Source of the DNA: an uncultured Catenibacillus sp.
Lineage (GTDB): Bacteria; Bacillota; Clostridia; Lachnospirales; Lachnospiraceae
Length of the DNA: 19,509 nt
NCBI GenBank assembly: GCA_934339005.1
Contig: CAKRHR010000048.1
Coordinates: 1-19,509 of the forward strand
Direction of reading: 5' to 3'
In this document: piece after piece, positions 6,617-13,149 of the stretch
How positions within the stretch are numbered: position 1 is the stretch's first letter
How the letters are laid out: each line of letters begins with the position of its first letter
Translations under genes and position numbers: made by a program
Notes under the pieces: model-generated
Databases searched by the model: none
What the model saw: the letters and a program-made list of their open reading frames with translations, nothing else
Told to the model about the DNA's origin: nothing

Positions 6617-8374
6617 TTATCTGTAAATTTTATCACCAGCAACATACTTTGGTGGAATGACAGGGATTTCAAGATAAGAATCATATTCTGCACCTGTATG
6701 AATGACATGCTGACCTTCATTATCAATATCCCATGCAAAATATTCAAACCATCCTTCATCTCTCAAATATTTTGGTGCGATTTCAAGTCGGATGCCTTCT
6801 CCTTTATGGAAAAATTTACTTGTCGGCCAGATTTCAATATCTACAGGTACAATTTCACCTGGTGCCAGTTTTTCGTCTTTTGTATGTGCCAGAACAGGCT
6901 GATGTTCTTTTGATAACTTTGCATCAAGTGCACGTCTTGAAACTCTGAGTTTTCCCCATGCGCCCGGATGCGGCTCACCAAGTACATAATGTGGCAGGAA
7001 ATTGCCATCTTTATCGATTTTTTTCACTGTAATAAACAAATCCATATCGTCATGTCCAACTGCTTCGACCCACATATGTAATTTCAAAAGACCAGTCACT
7101 TCCGTATCTTCATCAAAATACATATCAAAATTAGTCAGGCCGGTTTTTGCATCATAACTTACTTTGCTTTTCTGTGCATAAGGCTCAGGTGACATCTTTC
7201 CATCTTGTGCATTCATATATAATTTTGTATATTGTGTGCGTTTAAGTGGAAATGCTTCTTCTGGTCTGTTGTGGAACATATCAAAATCATAAGCATCCAT
7301 AACATCTAATCTTACCTTTGGTGTCATTTCCCATCCGTTATAAATTTCTTTAAGATATCTGTCAAAGAATCTTCCCACATCCTCAAGATTTTCCGGGTTA
7401 TACATATCCGGCCATTCAAATTCTCTGTGACATCTTAACCATTTCTTTTTAGATTTAATTCTTCTGAAAGCTTCAATAGAGCCTCTCAGATGGAAATGAC
7501 TCCATCCTGCTGCCACGTATGTAGGAATATTAATCTGTTTCCAACGTGGAATCTTATCTTCCCAGTATTCATTCATAAACGGATACTTCTGAAGCATTGC
7601 CGCATAGTCTTCAACATAATTCGGACCAACAAGTTTTCCAAGCATATCGTCATTAAAACCAAGAGCCGGAATACCGCCTTCCATCATCGCTTCTCTGTAA
7701 AAATCACCTGTGCCTTCCCATCCTGCAATACATGCCAGATGTGGTGGCTGTGCGGCTGCAATTCTCCACTGTGACATGCACAAGCCTGAATTGCCAAACA
7801 TACCAACTCTGCCATTACACCAGCTTTCCTGTGCGATCCATTCAACATAATCATATCCATCCTGCGCAAAAGCGTCTCCCCATGGTTTTAAATCACCTTC
7901 AGAGCGTCCACATCCACGAATATCAACATTGGCAATCGCGTAACCTCTGCGACACCAGTAGCCAGGATCCGGTCCTTCAAATTTTGCAGTATTTGAAACC
8001 GTCTGTGTCGGCACACCAATAATCTGATAATTGGCACCACCTTCAAAGGGACGCTTGCCAAAAAAACTCCAGGCCAGGATTACTGGTACTTTCTCAGTTG
8101 TATCTGGTCTGTATATATCAGAATAAATTGTCACACCATCACGCATCTGCATTGGTACATCCTGCTCACAAATAACTCCGGGCAGCGGACTGTATTTGCG
8201 ATATTTAATTTCCGGTGCTGCACCAAGCCCTTCTCTTTCCTCCAGCGGAAGACTTGCCAGATATTGCGGCGTCACTGGTTTTAACATCTTTCTGTAAATT
8301 GTTTCAATTTCTTTACCACAATAAACTTCTGTACGTGTTATACGTTCTACATCTTTCAACTTATACTCAGCCAT
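6617..8374 (-). CDS. CocE/NonD family alpha/beta hydrolase (X-Pro dipeptidyl-peptidase S15 type) with PepX_C domain
   Basis: A 585-residue cytosolic hydrolase. The catalytic domain spans about residues 70-330, with the family phrases MRDGVTIYSDIYRP, ANVDIRGCGRSEG and the nucleophile elbow GMFGNSGLC (Ser196). A C-terminal jelly-roll PepX_C-like domain spans about 350-585, introduced by RFFDRYLKEIYNGW and ending in strands such as LRLEIAP-like and YDSYLEIPVIP. His316 is a plausible triad His. The usual G-W-x-D segment that carries the acid reads GWSHFH, so the acid is not obvious. No signal peptide is present. Known relatives hydrolyse esters, amides or X-Pro peptides; here it may deacylate an imported acylated glycoside or act on an acyl-ACP. 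It is between the two carrier-protein regions, 61 bases behind the first, with a GGGGG-rich ribosome site at somewhat long spacing. Confidence 0.88.
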   Translation of the reverse strand: MAEYKLKDVERITRTEVYCGKEIETIYRKMLKPVTPQYLASLPLEEREGLGAAPEIKYRKYSPLPGVICEQDVPMQMRDGVTIYSDIYRPDTTEKVPVILAWSFFGKRPFEGGANYQIIGVPTQTVSNTAKFEGPDPGYWCRRGYAIANVDIRGCGRSEGDLKPWGDAFAQDGYDYVEWIAQESWCNGRVGMFGNSGLCMSQWRIAAAQPPHLACIAGWEGTGDFYREAMMEGGIPALGFNDDMLGKLVGPNYVEDYAAMLQKYPFMNEYWEDKIPRWKQINIPTYVAAGWSHFHLRGSIEAFRRIKSKKKWLRCHREFEWPDMYNPENLEDVGRFFDRYLKEIYNGWEMTPKVRLDVMDAYDFDMFHNRPEEAFPLKRTQYTKLYMNAQDGKMSPEPYAQKSKVSYDAKTGLTNFDMYFDEDTEVTGLLKLHMWVEAVGHDDMDLFITVKKIDKDGNFLPHYVLGEPHPGAWGKLRVSRRALDAKLSKEHQPVLAHTKDEKLAPGEIVPVDIEIWPTSKFFHKGEGIRLEIAPKYLRDEGWFEYFAWDIDNEGQHVIHTGAEYDSYLEIPVIPPKYVAGDKIYR

Positions 8375-8435
8375 TGTTTTATATGCCCCCTATCAACTTA
8401 AAATCTGTCAGCAAAAACTTTTATACCAAAATGCT

Positions 8436-8669
8436 TTATTCTTCTGCCAATTCCTCGACATATTTTGCAGCCTCAGCAATTGTTGTCTTTCTTTTAAATT
8501 CCATGTAAGGTACTTCAACATCATATTCATCTTCCAGTGCATTCATTAGCTGCGCAATACTCAATGACTTTGCATTCAAATCTTCCTTGAATCTTGTCTG
8601 TGCTGTGATATCCTCCCTTGTAAAAACCTTCTTTGCTGCGTTAATCACAAATTCTAAATATTCATTCAT
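8436..8669 (-). CDS. Acyl carrier protein-like protein 2 (KSL attachment motif)
   Basis: A 77-residue acidic carrier protein: FKEDLNAKSLSIAQLMNALE is collinear with the phosphopantetheine region of acyl carrier proteins, with Ser35 as the attachment site and Lys in place of Asp in the DSL motif. The remaining helices (N-terminal EYLEFVINAAKKVF; C-terminal TIAEAAKYVEELA) fit the fold, and the length is the normal 75-80 residues. It is the first gene of the leftward catabolic operon, with a GGGGAGGA ribosome site 7-8 bases before the ATG. Its position far from any fatty-acid synthesis genes argues for a dedicated role, probably carrying the acyl group handled by the hydrolase or phosphotransacylase. 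No phosphopantetheinyl transferase is in the window. Confidence 0.85.
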   Translation of the reverse strand: MNEYLEFVINAAKKVFTREDITAQTRFKEDLNAKSLSIAQLMNALEDEYDVEVPYMEFKRKTTIAEAAKYVEELAEE

Positions 8670-8744
8670 TTTCTTTCCTCCCCGAATTTTGTTACTTATT
8701 ACTTTCTGTTATTCTTTATTGTTCTTTACGTTTCTGATGGTTGA

Positions 8745-8773
8745 ATTATAAAATATCACGGAACGCTTTTCAT
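8745..8773 (-). promoter_or_regulatory. Candidate sigma-A promoter of the carrier-protein/deglycosidase operon
   Basis: On the minus strand a -10 box TATAAT (8750 to 8745) is preceded by a 17-base spacer and a -35-like ATGAAA (8773 to 8768, four of six consensus positions). It lies about 75 bases before the first start codon of the operon. The weak -35 and the adjoining palindrome suggest regulated expression. Confidence 0.6.
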
Positions 8774-8789
8774 TGTAATTTTTTACAAT
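8772..8789. promoter_or_regulatory. Candidate operator: ATTGTAA-N4-TTACAAT palindrome overlapping the operon -35
   Basis: A perfect inverted repeat with 7-bp arms around TTTT touches the upstream end of the -35 box. A related but weaker repeat, TTGTA-N6-TACAA, occurs at 8857-8872. Two spaced copies with the same TTGTA/TACAA half-sites suggest binding by a dimeric regulator. The regulator is not encoded in the window. Confidence 0.45.
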
Positions 8790-9055
8790 TAATTTCCTTA
8801 TTTTCTGTTTTAAACCGTGAATAAAATAATTTTTTAGTATTTCCGAGTATTTATTTTTGTATTTTTCTACAATGCCAATTCTTTGATTTGAATTTTTTAT
8901 AAATCTTCTTTTATTTTTGCCTTCATTAATTCTCCTGACCTGCCCTTTTTATTACCTGTGATGCAAAATTAAATTGTATATAAATAAAAGCACGCTCATC
9001 CATATTCATCCTTGAAATATCCTCATGTGCGTGCTAGAATTGTGAATTGCGTGTT
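8790..9055. other. AT-rich divergent intergenic region
   Basis: No convincing gene is seen. It holds the second TTGTA/TACAA repeat (8857-8872) and an imperfect inverted repeat with 7-bp arms AGCACGC (8989-8995) and GCGTGCT (9029-9035). A weak TATAAA at about 8979-8984 could be the -10 for the rightward transporter gene. The long leaders on both sides leave room for divergent control. Confidence 0.4.
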
Positions 9056-9063
9056 TATAATTT

Positions 9064-9207
9064 GTAACTGTTCAGAGCCAAGCAGATTTTCAGGAAAAGT
9101 GTGAGTCATGCTTGCATGAACAAACACTTTTGTCTGAAAATTTATTTGGTGCATACGCTACACCGACGAAATGCATAGCATTTTGGAGGTTGGTTCTGAA
9201 CAGTTAC
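9064..9207. mobile_element. MITE-like element (144 bp) with 17-bp terminal inverted repeats, IS66-type ends
   Basis: The ends GTAACTGTTCAGAGCCA (9064-9080) and TGGTTCTGAACAGTTAC (9191-9207) are inverted with one mismatch. They are bordered exactly by near-identical 8-base direct repeats, TATAATTT (9056-9063) and TATAACTT (9208-9215), as expected of a target duplication. Inside are further nested complementarities (9086-9102 with 9125-9142; TCATG/CATGA; AAATGC/GCATTT), so the whole unit can fold into one long hairpin. It has no transposase gene. GTAA ends with 8-bp duplications are known for the IS66 family; assignment to it is inference. It separates the transporter ribosome site from any upstream promoter. 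Confidence 0.7.
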
Positions 9208-9234
9208 TATAACTTATTTCAAAGGAGTAACCGA

Positions 9235-10887
9235 ATGAATGAATTAAAACCAAAACTGTTTGATACACTGAAAAATTATTCTAAAGCCCAGCTTTTAAAA
9301 GACATTATTTCAGGTATCATCGTTGCGATCATCGCACTCCCGCTTTCAATCGCACTTGCTATTGCATCTGGTGTAGCACCTGAACAAGGTCTTTATACTG
9401 CGATTATTGCCGGATTTTTTATTTCCTTTTTTGGCGGAAGCCGCGTACAAATTGGTGGACCTACTGCCGCTTTTGTCGTTATCATTTATGGTATTGTTAT
9501 GGAGCATGGCACCGACGGATTAATCGTTGCTACGATTTTAGCCGGTATTATCCTTGTGATCATGGGTATTTGTCGATTAGGCTCTCTGATCAAATACATT
9601 CCTTATACAATTACCACCGGATTTACATGCGGCATTGCTGTCACATTATTTGCAGGACAGATTAAAGATTTTCTTGGTCTGGACATCGCTTCCGTGCCGT
9701 CCGAATTTGTCAACAAACTGATTGCTTACGGCACAAACATTACAACAATCAACATCACAGCAACTATCATTGGTGTTGTTGCTGTGGCGATTATGCTTGT
9801 GTGGCCAAGGGTGACAGATAAAATTCCAGGCTCACTTGTAGCAATCATCATCACAACATTAATTGTTTACTTTGCAAAACTTCCTGTACCAACTATCAAA
9901 AGTGTTTATGGTCAGTTAAGTTCTTCTTTCCCTGCTTTTCATATGCCATCCATTTCGATGTCACTTGTGCAGCAGATGATTTCACCTGCATTTACCATTG
10001 CAATTCTGGCAGCAATTGAATCTCTGTTATCCGCAGTTGTTGCTGACGGTATGATTGGTGATACACACAAATCCAACGCAGAGCTTGTCGGTCAGGGTCT
10101 TGGTAATATTTTCTCAGGTCTGTTTGGCGGTATTCCTGCCACAGGTGCGATTGCAAGAACTGCAGCCAATGTCAAAAATGGCGGGCGTACACCGATTGCA
10201 GGTATCACACACAGTATTACACTGACAATCATTTTAATTGTCCTGATGCCACTTGCCGCACTCATACCTATGACAACACTTGCTGCTGTCCTGCTTGTCG
10301 TAGCAGCAAATATGGCAGACTGGAAATCATTTTTCACCTTATGCAAGAATGCACCAAAGAGCGATATTATCGTGCTTGTAGCAACTTTCCTCTTAACGGT
10401 ATTTTTCGATTTGGTCGTTGCCATTGAAATCGGCGTTGTTCTTGCCGCACTGCTTTTTATGAAGCGTATGGCAGAAACCTCCGATGTCAAAGTTTGGAAA
10501 TACACAGACGAACCGGATGTTACACCAGGCGAAGCTGAAAAGCTGCGTGATATTCCACACTCCATTAAAGTATTTGAAATCTGTGGTCCGATGTTTTTTG
10601 CTGTAACTGAACAGATTTTAAAAATCACAGCAAATCATCACACTAAGGTTATCGTACTTCGTATGAGAAGTGTGCCTGCAATAGATGCCAGTGCTATGAA
10701 ATGTTTATTAGATCTGGTTGAACGTGCTCGAAAGAAAAACATCACTATTATATTTTCCCATGTCAATGAACAGCCAATGCACATGATGGAAAAAGGTGAT
10801 TTTGTAGATATTGTCGGTCAGGAAAATTTTAGAGATAATATTGTTGAAGCGTTAGATTACGCTGAAGAACTGGTTAACGAAAAATAA
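9235..10887 (+). CDS. SulP family anion transporter with C-terminal STAS domain
   Basis: A 550-residue membrane protein and the only rightward gene. The transport domain (about residues 20-420) shows SulP hallmarks: ALPLSIALAIASGVAPEQGLYTAI, the FFGGSRVQIGGPTAAF signature near residues 65-80, and a run of about ten or more hydrophobic helices. The STAS domain covers about 435-545, with the VPAIDASAMK strand-helix corner. Family members carry sulfate, bicarbonate, oxalate or dicarboxylates, so the ion cannot be named. Start at 9235 follows AAAGGAG (9221-9227) by 7 bases; an in-frame ATG at 9112 lies inside the MITE-like repeat and is rejected. The gene is flanked by an inserted repeat and a strong terminator and shares no operon with its neighbours, so any link to the glycoside genes is doubtful. 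Confidence 0.92.
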   Translation: MNELKPKLFDTLKNYSKAQLLKDIISGIIVAIIALPLSIALAIASGVAPEQGLYTAIIAGFFISFFGGSRVQIGGPTAAFVVIIYGIVMEHGTDGLIVATILAGIILVIMGICRLGSLIKYIPYTITTGFTCGIAVTLFAGQIKDFLGLDIASVPSEFVNKLIAYGTNITTINITATIIGVVAVAIMLVWPRVTDKIPGSLVAIIITTLIVYFAKLPVPTIKSVYGQLSSSFPAFHMPSISMSLVQQMISPAFTIAILAAIESLLSAVVADGMIGDTHKSNAELVGQGLGNIFSGLFGGIPATGAIARTAANVKNGGRTPIAGITHSITLTIILIVLMPLAALIPMTTLAAVLLVVAANMADWKSFFTLCKNAPKSDIIVLVATFLLTVFFDLVVAIEIGVVLAALLFMKRMAETSDVKVWKYTDEPDVTPGEAEKLRDIPHSIKVFEICGPMFFAVTEQILKITANHHTKVIVLRMRSVPAIDASAMKCLLDLVERARKKNITIIFSHVNEQPMHMMEKGDFVDIVGQENFRDNIVEALDYAEELVNEK

Positions 10888-10890
10888 AAC

Positions 10891-10940
10891 AGGGATAGTC
10901 CATTGACCCCCAATTTTCAAGGTCAATGGACTATCCTTTT
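10891..10940 (+). terminator. Strong intrinsic terminator, probably bidirectional
   Basis: A perfect 16-bp stem, GGATAGTCCATTGACC (10893-10908) and its complement (10921-10936), with a 12-base loop is followed by TTTT. On the other strand it is followed by a T-rich stretch (TGTTTTATTTTT). It lies just behind the transporter gene and between two convergent genes, so it can end both transcripts. Confidence 0.92.
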
Positions 10941-11080
10941 CTACTACATATCACAAAGTGCTAACACACAAGAGGCTATTTTTATATACGCCATGTATTA
11001 CCAACATTTGTGTATCCATCATTCCTGTATTAATTTTAATTTACTTCAACATGTGCAAAAGCAGATTTTCCACTACACTA

Positions 11081-12688
11081 TTACTGTGTTGCTAGCCATG
11101 CATCCAACTGTTTCTGATATTCTGCAATCAGATCGTCGATGCCAGCCTGTTTAAGTGCATTCTGGAATTCTGTTAATGTCTTTTCCCAATCTGCGCCTGC
11201 AGAGCCTGAACTTACGGATGCAAGATACTGCTGTTCTACGTTGTAGCAGGCTGCCAGTGTGTTTTCAAGGCCTGTATTGTCAATCTGGAAACCGAAATAT
11301 TTTGAACGTTCTGTTGCATCTGTAGCAGCTTTCTGTTCTTCACGAGTTGTGACAGCACCTTCCCAAGGAGTTACGATAAACTGATTACCATAGAGGAAAT
11401 CTCCCTGATGGTAAGCTACCTGATCTGCTGTAACGCCTTCAGGATATGTGGCATAACCGTCATCTGTCTTGACCCAGTCACGGCCTTCAACGCCCCATGT
11501 CAGTGCATTCATAATATCTTCGGATGTGTAAAGCAGGTTAAGGAACTTAATTGCTGCTTCAGGCTGTTTTGCTGTGATAGGTACACAATATCCGAATTTT
11601 GTAATAGAGGCTGTGGAAATCATCATATCTGTAACTTTAATCGCTACAAATTCATGTCCTGTAGCGCCCTTCATTGTTTCAAGGGAACCACTTTCCTGCT
11701 GATTAACTTTACCTGATCCAACATCAGATTTCAGTAAAGTATCACCATAATCCTGTGATGTCTGTGCATCTTTATAAATCAAACCTTCCTGATACCATGT
11801 TGCAACACGTTCAGCCATATCTCTAAATTCATCTGTAAAATATTTACACCAAACTGTATCTGTTGCTTCATCTGTTGATACAAGTACATAACCATCGCCA
11901 AGAATATCTACGGAACGGTTTTCTGAGAAATTATCCGGACCATTCATAAAGCCATTTGGATACATAACACAACCCATCGCATCTACATTGACTAAGCCGC
12001 CATAGCCTGCTGCTACGATATCTTTCATAATGGCTTCAACATCTGACCAGGATTTTGCATTCTGTGCATCTTCAAGATGTCCTGTTTCTTCCAGTGCATC
12101 TTTACGGATACAGATATTTTCAAATGCAGCAATATCACGGTAGTTACCAACGCCATAAATCGAACCATTCAAAGAACAGCCTTCAAGCAAATCGCCCTGA
12201 ATTTCTTTGATATCCTGTCCATACTTATCCAGCAAATCTGTAATGTCCATCAACTGACCTGCACCCATAAAGGATGAGTACGATGCACCCGGCACAGGAA
12301 TAAACATCATCAGATCCATCTCGTCACCGCCCTGAATGGCCATCGTCACCTGTGTACCGTAGGAACCACCGTCAAACCACTGCAGATTAACATGAACATT
12401 AATTTCCGGTTCTGTGATCTCATTGATCTTTTCTTCAATACCCTCTGCAGCATCTGAATCCACCGGAGATAATGACATCAATGATACTGTAATATCCGTC
12501 ATCTCACCGTCTTCTTCATCATCAGACTCGGCATCATCTGAACCTCCCGTGCTATCTGATGATGCCGTGGTATCTGACTTCGTATTACCACCATCTGTCG
12601 TGCTGCCCTCTGATTTGCTGCAACCTGCTGTTGCAGCTACGACCATACCCATCGCAAGTAACAATGCCGTGATTCTTCTGCCTACCAT
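11081..12688 (-). CDS. ABC transporter solute-binding lipoprotein, paralog 2
   Basis: A 535-residue lipoprotein of the same family as the operon-borne binding protein. The start is ATG at 12686-12688: an AGGAGG site (12698-12703) precedes it by 9 bases, while a TTG three codons upstream directly abuts that site and cannot be used. The signal ends at Cys23 (TAGC), followed by a Ser/Gly/Asp/Glu tether. The core reads DITVSLMSLSPVDSD, NVHVNLQWFDGGSYGTQV and GGDEMDLMMFIPVPGASYSS; the C-terminus is YFGFQIDNTGLENTLAACYN and AGIDDLIAEYQKQLDAW. It is clearly closest to paralog 3, from which it differs mainly in the tether and scattered positions. It appears monocistronic, without permease genes beside it, so it presumably shares a permease encoded elsewhere or in the left operon. 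Confidence 0.93.
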   Translation of the reverse strand: MVGRRITALLLAMGMVVAATAGCSKSEGSTTDGGNTKSDTTASSDSTGGSDDAESDDEEDGEMTDITVSLMSLSPVDSDAAEGIEEKINEITEPEINVHVNLQWFDGGSYGTQVTMAIQGGDEMDLMMFIPVPGASYSSFMGAGQLMDITDLLDKYGQDIKEIQGDLLEGCSLNGSIYGVGNYRDIAAFENICIRKDALEETGHLEDAQNAKSWSDVEAIMKDIVAAGYGGLVNVDAMGCVMYPNGFMNGPDNFSENRSVDILGDGYVLVSTDEATDTVWCKYFTDEFRDMAERVATWYQEGLIYKDAQTSQDYGDTLLKSDVGSGKVNQQESGSLETMKGATGHEFVAIKVTDMMISTASITKFGYCVPITAKQPEAAIKFLNLLYTSEDIMNALTWGVEGRDWVKTDDGYATYPEGVTADQVAYHQGDFLYGNQFIVTPWEGAVTTREEQKAATDATERSKYFGFQIDNTGLENTLAACYNVEQQYLASVSSGSAGADWEKTLTEFQNALKQAGIDDLIAEYQKQLDAWLATQ

Positions 12689-12710
12689 AAAAAACAACCT
12701 CCTTTTGTGT

Positions 12711-12740
12711 GAATCATCCTATACTCGTTCACGATGATTC
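12711..12740 (-). promoter_or_regulatory. Leader hairpin or operator upstream of paralog 2
   Basis: Inverted repeat GAATCATC (12711-12718) and GATGATTC (12733-12740) with a 14-base spacer, located between the predicted transcription start and the ribosome site. Identical arms with a different spacer occur at the same place before paralog 3, which indicates a conserved function as operator or mRNA hairpin. Confidence 0.6.
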
Positions 12741-12760
12741 TGATTTTTTGTGATGGCATC

Positions 12761-12788
12761 ATTATATCACACAACATATTATTTTGCA
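12761..12788 (-). promoter_or_regulatory. Promoter of solute-binding protein paralog 2
   Basis: On the minus strand TGATATAAT gives an extended -10 box (TATAAT at 12766 to 12761). A TGCAAA motif lies 16 bases upstream of it at the -35 place, and the same motif at the same distance precedes paralog 3. The poor -35 match suggests help from an activator. Confidence 0.65.
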
Positions 12789-12789
12789 C

Positions 12790-13005
12790 TATTTTTTGAT
12801 ATTTTTTAAATGTTTTTTATTATTTTTGACGTTATATTTTTTATATTCGCTTATTTTATATGTTTATTTTGTATAAATATATCGTTTTGAAATAATATTT
12901 ATTGTTCATGTTTCATATTTTCAACATTTATTTCTCATGCAGAAATTACTTTCAATTTTCTGAAACTTTTCCAATAAAAAACTTGAAGCTAAAAGCTATG
13001 CTCTC
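12790..13005. other. Very AT-rich intergenic stretch without recognised gene
   Basis: This region upstream of the paralog 2 promoter is dominated by T and A runs. I see no coding frame with a ribosome site and no tRNA or riboswitch pattern. It ends at an isolated rightward terminator-like hairpin. Confidence 0.5.
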
Positions 13006-13030
13006 CACCTGCCAGGCGGGTGATTTTTTT
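13006..13030 (+). terminator. Orphan rightward terminator-like hairpin
   Basis: CACCTGC (13006-13012) and GCGGGTG (13016-13022) form a GC-rich 7-bp stem (one G-T pair) with loop CAG, followed by A and seven T on the plus strand. No plus-strand gene precedes it, so it may end a small RNA or stop antisense transcription into the terminator of paralog 3. Confidence 0.6.
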
Positions 13031-13035
13031 CTATA

Positions 13036-13079
13036 CAAAAAAACAGCCAGTTTATCTTTTAAAGGATAAACCGGCTGTT
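13036..13079 (-). terminator. Intrinsic terminator of solute-binding protein paralog 3
   Basis: AACAGCCAGTTTATC (13042-13056) pairs with GATAAACCGGCTGTT (13065-13079), with one mismatch in 15. On the minus-strand transcript the stem is followed by seven U. It lies 70 bases behind the stop codon of paralog 3, so paralogs 3 and 2 are separate transcripts. Confidence 0.9.
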
Positions 13080-13149
13080 CTTCAGGTTAAGATATCACAA
13101 AGATATTGACTAACCATAGTTCGCGTTCTTTGTATTTTTTAATTACTTT

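Noticed and set aside
8790..9055. Riboswitch in the divergent intergenic region
   Set aside because: I could not match any known riboswitch core; the visible pairing is a simple repeat plus the MITE-like element.
9112..9234. Upstream in-frame start that would lengthen the SulP protein by 41 residues
   Set aside because: It lies inside the MITE-like repeat, has no ribosome site, and the extension is not SulP-like; AAAGGAG before 9235 gives the natural start.
10092..10628. 178-residue minus-strand frame
   Set aside because: Wholly antisense to the well-supported SulP gene, without a ribosome site and with low-complexity Ser/Ala/Thr composition typical of shadow frames.
12689..12697. TTG start for solute-binding protein paralog 2
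   Set aside because: It directly abuts the AGGAGG site with no spacer; the ATG at 12688 is properly spaced.
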